From the NCBI RefSeq assembly GCF_024323335.1, contig NC_066580.1:261375332-261439331 (forward strand): a stretch of DNA of 64,000 bases, in the 5' to 3' direction. Each line of letters opens with the position of its first letter. Position 1 is the stretch's first letter. This document shows, in pieces, positions 45,901 through 57,150 of the stretch. The notes beneath the pieces are model-generated. The model was not told the origin of the DNA, did no database searches, and saw only the letters and a program-made list of their open reading frames with translations. The position numbers were made by a program, and so were the translations under genes. The stretch is from Lathyrus oleraceus (Eukaryota; Streptophyta; Magnoliopsida; Fabales; Fabaceae).

Positions 45901-48396
45901 TGATGAATGATATGAACATCGGACCAATTGAGTTTGCTTCTTGGTTGTTTAAACTTGATTTTGGTTGAATTTCATTTGCTGTTTTGACTTTCTCATCCCT
46001 TTTTGACCCTAGGCTTGTCCTAGTGGTCCTGTTGCTCATGTTTGAGTTCATGTTTTCAGGTTAAGCAACAAATGCTTCAAAGAGACCAATACAAATTGTT
46101 TGAGCTTGATTGATTATATTGAACTAACTTCTTTGTTTTGTAGGTTGCTTGGTTCACATGCCTTGAGCCTTGTGCATTGCACATTTAACTGATTATGTTA
46201 ACTGTTGATTTCTATCTCCTTTTACTTTGACTTTGAGTTGTGTACTGATTCTGTTTGATTGTTTCAGGTACCTTTAGTTGCTTAGTTCTTTAAGAACTTG
46301 CTTTGCTTTGCTTTATAGCAATTTGCATTGAGGTATAATCCCTTTTCTTCATGTAGTCTGGAAGACCTGGCCTGTTACTTGGCCAGGCAACTGTCTGAAG
46401 TCCTCCTTAAGAGGCAATGCTTGTGTGTGTTTACTATTGTCCCAAGCAGGAAAAGTCCTTCAAATAAGGCAATTGGTGGATATAAGAGATAAGCAACCTA
46501 TCTCCCACTATTCTGTGAGTCTTCTCCTTGCTCCCATTACATGGTTGTAGCATTGAGATCCTAACCCAAGATCTATCGAGTCAATAATCTGTGGAGAGAG
46601 TTCCTACTTTCTGAACTCCCACACCTTCTGATATTCAAATGCTCTCCCTGACCAGGGATAAGAGCAATGAGGCACACCCCTCATATCCTCTCATCTGCTT
46701 CACCTTAGCCCCTCAATGGCAAGGTTAAGAGCACCATTAGCCCTATTCCAGTTGGCTTCAATGCCTAACCTTTTGTATGAACCTCATTGTTTGGTTATAG
46801 TGTGTGCTGATTGACTTCATTGACTGATTGCTTACTTCATATGCACATCTTTGCTTGCATGCTTTGTGCACTCATCATCATTTATTACTCATTAGTGCAT
46901 GATCATTTCATTTGTCTCTGTGACTTATCATTGTTGTTTACCCATTGAGGACAATTGTAAGACCATCCATTGGCCATTGCTCCTAGGATATGGAAGTGAG
47001 TATAAGACCATCACCTTGGCCACTCATCTTATCTTTGCTTGATGCATTTTTTTGTTGTATGTGAGGATGCAACTGTAAGTCCCTGCAAGTTGGCATTTGC
47101 TTTCCTATGACCATAATGATGCATTTGTTTGTTGTATGTGAGGATGCAACTGTAAGTCCCTGCAAGTTGGCATTTGCTTTCCTATGATCATATGTTGGAT
47201 ATTGGTATAAGCCCAGACAGATTGGCATCCGGTATCCAAGTTTCATTTTGTTAGGAGATTAGTATAAGTCCATTGAGTGGCCTCTGATATCCATTTTTGT
47301 TTTAGGAGATTGGTGTAAATCCATCTAGTGGTATCCGGTATCCGCTTTTGTTTGTGAGATTGGAGTAAGACCATTGAGTGGCATCCGGTATCATTTGCTT
47401 GCTTACATTATTATTGCTCATTGCCTATTCCAAAGGACACACTTGAATCATCTCCTATATGATCTCAAGAGGTGAACCTTCTAAGAAGTTTTACAATCCA
47501 TCTTCATCCATTCATCCCCATTGTGTCCTAAACCTTTTCACACTTTGATTTCAAACTTGACATAGATATTGTGCAAACATCTTCATGCTTTCAAACTAAA
47601 AACCTGGACCCCAAGTCCTTGACTTTTTCAAACTCCATTTCATGATACTTCTTTTGAATCAATCTTAATCATACTTTGACCCTACTTTCATAATCACAAT
47701 CAATTAACTTCACCCATTCAATTGTTTTGGCCTTGTCCATTATTAATCTTTCCATGCATTAGCCATAGGTTTCAATTATCATTGTGGTTGATGTAAACCT
47801 CACCCTATCCTTAGTGAGTCGACTATAAGACTTCCGTACTGAAAACAGGGTTAACCCCTCTAGTACGTCGAAGCTATCCTCGCATGGTGGATGTTGGTCT
47901 TGGTCGAGTTTTCTCCCATTGATAATGAAGAGCCTCAGTGCTATTGTTTAAAATTGAATCCACCAACTTTTGGAAATCTTTTAGCCGAACTACGGCGTTT
48001 TGATCCTTACCTTTGATGGAAGGTACGTAGGCAACGGGTTCATCTGTTCGAACACAAAAATAACTAACTTGTACATTCTTCTCTCATCATCCCAATCATG
48101 TTTGCACAATACTTATGTCATAACAAATAACAATTTTATACAACAAGTGTGAAAAGGGCTCCCTAGGAGTACCTAGGACGTAGTGGGTGCCTAACACCTT
48201 CCCATTGCGTAATTTACCCCTTACCCAGACTCTCTGATCTTTTTATTAGTTTTCTACGTGTAAAACTTCTTAGGCTTTTGTTCGCTTTTTAGCCAGTCCT
48301 TTGGATAAATAAAAGTGCGGTGGCAACTCGAATTTCATTGTATGCTTTGCTTTAGGTTTAATCGATAAATCATATAGCGACGAATACACCGCTACA
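42936..48396 (+). repeat. 3' LTR of B, 5461 bp
   Basis: Same start and end as 10633-16092. About 40 differences by eye over the whole length, including an altered A/T run near 44717 and a 1-bp insertion near 43599. The putative TATA box is at 44089-44095. ACGTG follows directly (48397-48401). Confidence 0.96.
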
Positions 48397-48401
48397 ACGT
48401 G

Positions 48402-51205
48402 GATGAATTCCTGGCCCTTGGATCTTTATTTCCATATCTAATCTCAGGGCTTCATCTATTTGACTTTATTAAATGCTTGGTGTTACGCGTTTGACCAAGC
48501 CCTACCATGAGCGCGTGCTATACAACCTTCTAATCAGCCACGTCATTTAATGAGCCTTGATAAGACGCTCCTTGTATTTTTTCCAATTTCTGAATTTCAT
48601 TTTATTTTCTTTAATTCCATTTTATTTTAAAAATTCATAACTTCTTTATTTGGAATCACAAAAATATGGGACCAATTGCAAAAAATTTCTCTTGAATTCT
48701 AGTTTCTAAAAATGATTTTTAATTATATTTGTGATTCCATTTAATATTTTTTGTGAATTTTCTCTTTTCTGTTTATTTTTAATTCATTTAAAATACTTTT
48801 CTATACTTAAAAATGCCAAAAATATTTTCTTAACATCTTTGAATGATAATTAATCTATGAAAAATATTCTCATTAATTTCTTAATTGATTTGAGATTTAT
48901 TTGAGATTTTAATTCAATTATGTTATTTTTCTTCATTTTTAATTGTTTAAAATTAGTTTCTAGTTTCAAAAAATGATGAAATTTTTTGTCAAACCTTGTT
49001 TGACCTTGTTGAACTTATGATGATCCAATTGGACTTTTCCAAGTTGATTTGAATTGGATTTGAAGTTTGACCTTTATTTGTTTATTTTAATTCAAGTATT
49101 ATTTTAATTCCAAAAAAATACCAAAAATATTTTTATTGTTTCTTGACTTCTAAGTTTCATCTCACTTTTGTTTACCATTGATTGATGTTGATTCCTTTCA
49201 TATTTGGTCAATGTGTGTTGGTTATGTCATTTAAATTTCACTTATGTACATTTCATTTCCATCTTCTTCTTCTTCTTTTTCTTTTTGACTAATGAGTTAA
49301 TGATTGGTGGTTAACCTTGACATATGAGAGGGCTTAACCTTCTTTGATCCAAATCAAATTCATCTTGATCAAAGATCAAGTGAATTGCTTTGCATTAGAG
49401 ATAGGTTGCTTCTTGGTCAAGCAAAAAACCTAAATCCATACAAGATCATTCTTCTTTTCTTTTGGCATGGCAAGTTGTAGGAGCTTGGCTTACTAGTCAT
49501 GATCTCTAACTTGTGTTTATTTGCCTATAGTTTTATTGACCGGCCTCAGATAGGTGTGACTACTACATTAGTCCACTTACGATTGCTTAACATAGCGCTA
49601 AATTGCCTTATGGCACACTAACACTAACTACTGATCACTAACTTTTAATTCAAGCATTTAATTCTTGCAATTTACTTTAATGCAAATTAATTTCTTGCTC
49701 ATTAATTCATTTGTCTTTTCCCTTTGCTCACTTGAGCTCATGTTTATGTTAATGCAATTTGTCTTTTGCTCACTTGAGCACATTATTGTGTATATACTAT
49801 TGTCTTGTGATTTGTTTTGTTTTGTTTGTGTGAACCCAATGCAAATGGAGAAAGGACTTAGATTTAGGATCATACCTATGCTAAATGGAGTTTTAAGAGA
49901 AACTAGGCCTCATGCCTTTAGAATGCTAAAAAGAAAAATTGTCAAAGAGAAACTAGGCCTCATGCCTTTAGAATGCTTAATCTTGTAGATGACATTGAAA
50001 GGACCCCTAATTCTAAACTCACTCTTGTCCATTCTTTCTATTGTATTGTGGAACTTTTTGATTTGTGTGTTCTTGTGTTAGGGATACCAAACTTGAGCTA
50101 CTTAGAAGAACCATTGTCATGAGCATAAAAAATGAGAGAGACAAGTCCAATTGGAAGATTCCTAGGAGCTTGATTGATTGTTTGATTGACTGCTTGAGCT
50201 ATTTGCTTATTGCTTGCTAAGTCCAAAGGAAAGGAGCAACTTGGATCATCTTTATGATCTCAAGAAGGGAACTCCAAATGGTTTTATTTCTCTTCCTTCA
50301 TCTTTGCATGTTTAGGACCTAGCCCTTCTCTTCTTCTCTCCACTCTAACCCAAGCCAAACTTTTTGTGCAAACATCAACATTGCTTTCAAAATTAGAAAC
50401 CTAGGCACTATGCCTTTGATTTTTTTAAACTCTTTTCATAACATTAATTTTGAATTGAATCCTAAGTCAACTTTGACCTTAATTTGTGAATACTTTTCGT
50501 TTGTAAATATAACTCACTCAAATGTTTTTGTGGTTCCAATGGCCACTTTTGCCAAAGCTTTTTCATAAACATTAGCTATTAGGTTTGAGTTATCTTGGAG
50601 GTTGATATAATACTCACCTATATCCTTAGTGATGGACTATAAGTCTTCCATGCTTATTATAGGGTTAACCCCTCACTAGCATGTGGAAGCTCTCCTCACA
50701 TGGTGGATTTGTGGTTTTAGGTTGAGTTTTCTCCCTTTGATAACAAAAGACCTTAAGGCTTTTGACCAATCAATTCACCAACTTCTTTTGAAATTTTTAC
50801 CCCGAACTACGAGGTTTTGATCCTACATTTATGATGGTACGTAGGCAATGGGTTTATCCATTCAAACACAAAATTGTAAATAACTTGTATATTCTTTTCT
50901 CATCTCCCCAGTCATGTTTGCACAAATATTTTTCACAAATACCAACCTACCTTACAACATTTGTAAAAAGGGCTTCCTTAGAGTACTAAGGATATTTTGG
51001 GTGCTTAAAACCTTCCCATTGCATAACCAACCCCCTTACCCAGATCTTTGACATTTTTATTAGTTTTTGATTTGATAAAACTTCTCGGTTTTTGTTCGCT
51101 TTCTAACCTTTACTTTGGATAAATAGAAGTGTTGTGGCGACTCGAATTGTATGATTTACTTTTGATTTAGTTAATAAATCTAAAGGTAACGAATACCCCG
51201 CTACA
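48402..51205 (+). repeat. LTR of A, right part
   Basis: Continuation of the LTR broken at 10632; ends GAATACCCCGCTACA, close to B's LTR end GAATACACCGCTACA. No gene: AT-rich, with short open frames only. Confidence 0.85.
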
Positions 51206-51604
51206 GAAAAGTGGTGACTCTGCTGGGGATGATTTACCTAGTGGGTTTTGCCTACTTTTTACCTTTGTTGTATTGTATGTTTATATTATTTGTGACATAT
51301 TTTTGTGCAAATTTTGGATTACTGTATTGTTTGTAATGTATGAATTGCTTGATATATCAATTGCTTGTGTGCTTGGTGGTCTCTTGTAAGATGAGTTCTA
51401 TACTCGAACTCGAGTGCACTTATGATACTAGAATGGCATAGTCTTGTTGACTTGTGTGGAGTTATTCCTTAGCAAGTTGACTTGCAAGCCCATTAACATG
51501 GTGGAGGTTATGTTGGGATCAATAATGTCACACGAGTAGTCATGGTTAGGCATTACTCTTTCCAATATATGCCTTAGAAGCCAAGGACCTTAGATTACCT
51601 AGTC
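51206..51604 (+). mobile_element. PBS and leader of an Ogre directly after the LTR of A
   Basis: After the LTR end comes TGGTGACTCTGCTGGGGA (51212-51229), B's PBS with one change, then a leader matching B's leader (about 16120-16490). A 3' LTR should be followed by flanking DNA, so this LTR is shared with a second Ogre copy as its 5' LTR. The copy stops at about 51604. Confidence 0.85.
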
Positions 51605-51738
51605 TTGATAAAACTTCTCGGTTTTTGTTCGCTTTCTAACCTTTCCTTTGGATAAAAAGAAGATTAGTGGCGACTCGAATTGTATGATTTACTTTTGATT
51701 TAGTTAATAAATCTAAAGGTAACGAATACCCCGCTACA
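51605..51738 (+). repeat. Ogre LTR end fragment (134 bp)
   Basis: Second copy of the last part of A's LTR (51068-51205), from TTGATAAAACTTCTCGG to CCCGCTACA, joined to the leader. Almost the whole internal region and most of the 3' LTR have been lost between. Confidence 0.85.
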
Positions 51739-52405
51739 GGGTGTTCCGTTGCCCGGTCAAAGAACAATGGGTCAAGGGGGCATCACCCCCTACTGGGTTG
51801 TTAGGGGCGGCGCCCAGATGCAAAATTTTAGTGAACAATTCATTTGAAATCGACGTCGGTTTTCACATCAACACTTGATACTTTAAAGCATAACTCTTGC
51901 GCAGTCACAACCCTAATCACATAACTCTTTAACAACACAACCCTTGTACGATCATAAACCCTAAAGCAACAGTTTCATAACGTCAAACACACCTTGATTG
52001 TTAATTCAGTATGATTGATAAACATGTCATTGATTCACCATACTAATGTAGGATTCCAAAGCAAATGACCATTGATCGCTCAAAGGAAAACAATCATTAA
52101 GTGTTCGAATGAACGAAACAGAAACAATATATCATATATATCATGTTTTTTTGCATCAGAATTACTTATATCATATATATAAATTGATCAATCTCATTTT
52201 TGTAACCTATGGACGATCGATGTATCGCTGCTTCACCATACTAACGTCGGATTTCGAAGCATAGTCAACATCAATCATCCAAATCGTACACATCTGATAC
52301 CAAATTTAATTGCTCATTTATTATTTAATTCATCTTGTCTTTTAATCGTATTAATATAGAAAATACATAAAATAAACATCTATCAGATGTATGGTTTCGT
52401 AAGTG

Positions 52406-52417
52406 GCTCTGATACCA
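52406..52417 (-). other. Primer-binding site of F (initiator tRNA-Met)
   Basis: Minus strand TGGTATCAGAGC one base from the LTR end at 52419. Confidence 0.88.
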
Positions 52418-53465
52418 CTGAAGGAGAATAGCGATCCAAAATGCAGCGGAAATTAAAACTTTTTCCTTTAGTGATCCTTACGAATAGGCATGATCAGTGA
52501 TAAAAATCGTTACTCTTGTGGCGATTGAAACCTTTGGTGCAGATCTAAGGAGTGATCACGAATGTTGAATGGTGACAATGCCTCTACTCATTCCACATGA
52601 ACGAATCCTTCAGTCTCAGTGCTACCTGTTACGAATGAAGGTTTTGAGTGAGAGAGAGAAACTAAATATCATCTAATCAAATGCTTCTGCACAAGGGTTC
52701 TATTTATAGAACCATTTGCATGGGCTGCAAGCTAAAAAGCCCACATAAGTGTATGTGACCCATATCTTATGATACAAAATCACTTAAACGCGTGGTACCT
52801 TACCATATTTGGTATTCTACTTAAGTGCACCGTATCTTATGATGTTCTATAATTCAATTAAGTGCAACGTACCTTACGGTGTTCCTTATTTAATCTATCT
52901 TTCATCAATCCATCCTTTTGTGTGTGACCCTGTAGGTTTTCACGATATTGGCAATTATATTAAATCGCGTATTTCACATGATAAATAGTGAGCGGTATCT
53001 AGGAACACATCACTGCTACCCAAGACACGAAAATGTCATGTGATTTGACAAACCCTTTTAGGATAATACTTATGTGTACAAGTACCCTTTTGCCCCTATA
53101 TATATATATTGAACACAAGGCATAGACCGTGTCATCCTTTTCCAGTTCAATATTAGGCCCTTAGACATTCATCCTGTAACGCAGGACAGGAAAATTCCAT
53201 CTAGGTCACTCATGTCCCTCAGCATGCTTCGTGGAGTATCCATCAACTGTCCTTATGGTCATCCAGTTACGAACAATGTTTGATCAATAATAAAGCGTTC
53301 GACTCTACATCTAGGGTCCATAGTGGTTTCAGGTCGAAGGGTGGTATACACCACTATCACCATGAGAATAACTTATGACACTTTGCATAACATTTTACAT
53401 AGTATTCTCATAGCGGGTGAATCTAGTATAAATATTACTCCTAATATTCATACCTATGTGTAAGA

Positions 53466-55502
53466 TGTAACACCCCGATAATAATAAGATAATTATTTAA
53501 TTTAAGTTAATAATATATTTATTAATTTAATTAAATAATTGGAATTATTATAATTATTGGAATATTATTGGGATTATTATTATTGGATTATTATTATTAT
53601 TGGAATAAAAGTTGGAATTAGAAAAGGTCCCATTTGGTAAAAAGGGTTTTCACGTGAAAACAGAGAAACGACTCTAAAGTGGAAAAGGGCAAAGAGCAAG
53701 AGAACAAGGGTTGAAGGAAGAAAAAGCTTGGAGCTCAGAGATTCGCCGGATTAACTCAGGTAAGGGGGGTTTATCATCGTTTAATGGGTATTATGGGATA
53801 ATATGTAATGGGTAGTGATAAACTATTGATTTGCCTCTGATTAGAATGATATATGCTGAAATTGAGAAATATTGGATGAACGAAATTTGGATTTTTGTAA
53901 AGGAAAATTCGTAAGGATTAGAGGGAATAATGTTAGAATTTGTGAAAATTGAATGTGTATGATCTGTTTTGAGAAGATGAATGAACGAATACTGTGTAAA
54001 ATTGGACTGTGGAAGGTTGGATCTGAGGAATTTCGTAGCAGAGAAAGCCATTGCAGATCTGGAAATTCTGGTTTCTGGTCATACGCGTATGGCACTAGGC
54101 AATACGCGTATGGGATGGCTGGTACGCGTATGGATGAGGCCTTACGCGTATGGGTGAGGAAGATGATGTTTTGAACGTAGATTTGTCTCTGTTGGTACGC
54201 GTATGGGAGAGTGGTACGCGTAGCATACGCGTATGAGACAGGTGATACGCGTATGGGTTGGGCGAGGAAGTGCGCCATACGCGTATGGGCATAGGCAATA
54301 CGCGTATGGGCAGTATTGTGATTTTCCTGAGCTGTTGTTGTGCAGTTTTTAGCTGTTCAGCTGAGTAATGTAATTTAGCTGATGTATGATATATTAGGGA
54401 TCATTTCCCATTGTTTTGAGTAGTATAGGTATTAGTAGAGTGTGCTAATACTGTGGTTGTTATTTGGCATGATCTGATATGCTTATGTGATAAAATACTG
54501 ATGATGTGTGATGGTATGCATGATGCTGTGAATGTATCAGTTATGTGTGCATTTGTGAATAGACTGTTTTATGGCTTAGAGTGTGAGCATATGTCTATTC
54601 TTGAATTGTTGTTGATGATTTAGCATTGCTAGGTGATTAGCATGCATATTGTGGCCTTTATGGTGGTAGCTAATTCCCATGGTGAGGAATTAGTGAGTTG
54701 GTCATTATGGACTGTTGTTGATGTTTGCATGCTAGGTGAATTAGCGTGCATAGCATGGCCCTTGGGGTGGTAGCTAATTCCCATGGTGAGGAATTAGTGA
54801 GTGAGTCACTAGGTCTCAAATGAGTGGGACTAGTGGGCTTGGTAGCCGTGCCTGGATTTGGACGGTGAGGTGAACTATATGTTCACAAATAGTCGGTACC
54901 GCATGCATGGAGTCTCATTGCATAATGTATGTATGACGTATAATATGAATGGATGTATTCCAATATTATACGTGTGTTTGTGTTGGCATTGAGTATGAGT
55001 ATGAATTGTGTTGGTATTGAGTATGCCATTTGAGTTGATGTGCCGTCACCGAATGTGTGATATGATTAGGGTGATTAATGTGTTATTTACTTAGCATTAC
55101 ATGATATTTTATAATGCTTATTATATCGATTGAGGAACTCACCCTTACAACTATTTTTCAGGTAACGAGCAGTGATTGAGTAGGAGCTAGTGCTTGGAGT
55201 CTAGTGTAGTTCCTTAGTGGGTCATGCTCTGGTAGATGTAACATCGGGATGGGATGTTTTAAATGTTTTATTGTTGGTTGTGAAGCATTTTACATGTAAT
55301 GTGTTACATGTTTTGCATGATTGAATTGGTCTCTATCCGCCGCGTATTATGCAAATGTTTACCTTGTTTTAATAAAAGAGCATGACAGTTATTATGGTGA
55401 ATGGTGTGAAATGATTGTGTGACACCCTTAATTGCATAATTACTCTGATTGATATATTGTTATTTTAATTAAATATTTGGGGTATTTTAGAAGGGTGTTA
55501 CA
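53466..55502 (+). mobile_element. Element G: solo LTR, chromovirus-like, 2037 bp
   Basis: Starts TGTAACACCC and ends GGGTGTTACA, perfect 10-bp terminal inverted repeats, flanked by TAAGA at 53461-53465 and 55503-55507. It inserted in the LTR of F. The TG...CA ends, 5-bp duplication and length fit a solo LTR. The start resembles Tekay-type chromovirus LTRs (from memory). Strand is tentative. No coding region. Confidence 0.85.
54081..54308. repeat. Cluster of TACGCGTA palindromes
   Basis: Ten copies of TACGCGTA within about 230 bp, mostly followed by TGG, at irregular spacing inside G. Confidence 0.9.
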
Positions 55503-55619
55503 TAAGACTTGATAACTCCTTATCCATGATCCATGAGATGTGATCATCAATCTATATATATAATAGTCTTAATGCTTTAATGTTATCCCACTTCACACCA
55601 ACAGGTTATGCCATCAATT

Positions 55620-57150
55620 GTGCAAGAAGGGACGGTTTTTCCCCTTCAATAACCCAGAGTCAGTTATTGACTCCTAGAATAATTATGGTGGTAAAATATA
55701 AGTCTTTTTCCACATGTTTTACAATGCCCATGTCGGGGCGTGACCAACCTTATGGAATGCCAGCATCAGTGATGGTAAGCCTACATACTAATTCTGCAAC
55801 TTTTATAGATAATGTTGTGAATACATATTCACCAATATTAGCGCCTGGGTCTGTCTTAGGTAACCATGGTCGAACCCTTCCACCCCATATGGGAATGGGA
55901 TTTGGTTCCCAGGAAATGCCAATGTTTATGTCGAATTCTTTTATGGCAATGCTATATCAGATGAATGAGAGTAACCACGACATGGTCAATACTCTTACCT
56001 AATAAATGGGTACCATATTTAATCAATTGATTCAAAATACGAATCAGAGTTACCAACAGTTAGCGACTTAGATGAATCGAATTACTGATTTTTTTGGCAC
56101 TCCGCCGACGCAAGTTTGACCCGTGGTACAACCCCAAGTCATTAGGAAAGTTCAAAATGAAAAGGGTAGCCTTAGAAGAAAACACCATAAATTAGGGGCA
56201 GAAATTTATGCCATAGGTAGTCGAACAGGAGATACCTAGGGAAGTTGAACATCAACATGTCATAATGGTTAATCGAAACCAAGACGCAAATCAAGTCGTT
56301 CACCAAGTTCGACGAGGAAATTTGTTGGGAGAAAACAACCTTGCAACCATTGTCGAACGGATAATGGCTCAAAATGGTGTGAACATAATCCTACAAAGGC
56401 CAAATAATACATATCCTCTATCAGAATATGTGTTACAAATTGAATTTCCAAGGGGATGGAAAGTCCCTAAGTTCACCAAATTTACTGGTGATACAAATGA
56501 GTCTAACGTCGAGCATATTTCTCGATATTTGATTGAGGCGGGAGACATAGTGAATAATGAGAACTTAAGAATGAGATACTTTCGGAGTTCTCTCACAAAA
56601 AATGCCTTTACATGGTTGGACTCGATTAGAAAGGTTGTTCCATGAGCAGTTTTACATGGGGAAATTCAAGATTAGTCTTAAATAATTGTTAAGCGTGAAG
56701 TGAAAGTTCTTTGATTCAATCAGTGATTACCTAAATCGATTATGATTATTCAAAACACGATGTTTTACTCAAGTGCATGAGCACGAGTTAATGGAAATGG
56801 CCGTTGGAGGATTATATAACTCTATTAGGAAGAATTTAGATACATAGTATCTAAGACATATGGTGCAGTTGGCCGACATAGTTCGACAAGTCAAAAGACT
56901 AAAGGCTGAGAAATCCAGAGTAAATAAAGGTAAGAAGGAACGTGTGGACTTCGTTGACATGGAAGACAGTGACTCGTCGTCAGATGTCGAATACAACCAT
57001 GTCAAAGAAATTGAGGTCGATGTGGTTGAATTAAATCCAGTTCCCCCATATGAGTGTAAGTTGTTTACGCCTGCAAACGGGAAGAATCCTTCCGAACCTG
57101 AGAAAAATGAAAAGTTCTGTAATAAAACATACACCTTCGACATTGTCGCG
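55620..57150 (+). pseudogene. gag: Degenerate Ty3/gypsy gag (element H)
   Basis: Three parts of one gag protein in order: an N-terminal part with SGRDQPYGMPASVM (about 55720-56000, stop at 56000), a capsid part with FPRGWKVPKFTKFTGDT and LRMRYFRSSLTKNAFTWLDS (about 56440-56625), and a post-capsid part with MVQLADIVRQVKRLKAEKS and CNKTYTFDIV (56860-57150). Several stops and frameshifts lie between, notably 56000-56250 and 56640-56860. It resembles the Ty3/gypsy gag family common in legumes. It differs from B's gag, so it is another lineage. No PBS or LTR in the same orientation is visible, because copia LTR F abuts it at 55604. Confidence 0.75.

Larger units (their letters stand above)
10633..48396 (+). 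mobile_element. Element B: complete Ogre retrotransposon (37.8 kb with nested insert)
   Basis: Bounded by TG...CA LTRs of 5460 and 5461 bp and the duplication ACGTG. The order is LTR, PBS, leader, ORF1, gag, protease, intron, RT-RNase H-RNase H-integrase, long 3' UTR, PPT, LTR. That is the Ogre layout: extra ORF1, intron in pol, tRNA-Arg primer. The nested element C accounts for 12,259 bp including its duplication, leaving about 25.5 kb, the usual Ogre size. The LTRs differ by about 40 positions by eye (about 0.7 %), so the insertion is young. A gag frameshift and a DTR protease motif suggest it depended on proteins from other copies, or decayed after insertion. Confidence 0.95.
51739..55603 (-). 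mobile_element. Element F: copia-like LTR, PBS and leader, minus strand
   Basis: On the minus strand: an LTR from 55603 (TGTTGGTGTGAAG) to 52419 (CTCCTTCA), a PBS for initiator tRNA-Met at 52406-52417, then about 660 bp of non-coding leader to 51739, where Ogre LTR sequence begins. No gag is reached, so the element is truncated on its 3' side. Bases flanking the two ends do not match (CTACA and GGTTA), which agrees with truncation. Confidence 0.8.
52419..55603 (-). repeat. LTR of F (about 1143 bp, split by G)
   Basis: Same family as solo LTR D; the two parts are 52419-53465 and 55508-55603. It lacks the 186 bp lying between GTGT repeats in D. TATAAATAG on the minus strand is at 52700-52708. 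Confidence 0.85.

Noticed and set aside
53466..55502. Possible DNA transposon, because of perfect 10-bp terminal inverted repeats
   Set aside because: TG...CA ends, a 5-bp duplication and LTR-like length fit a solo LTR better, and no transposase is present.
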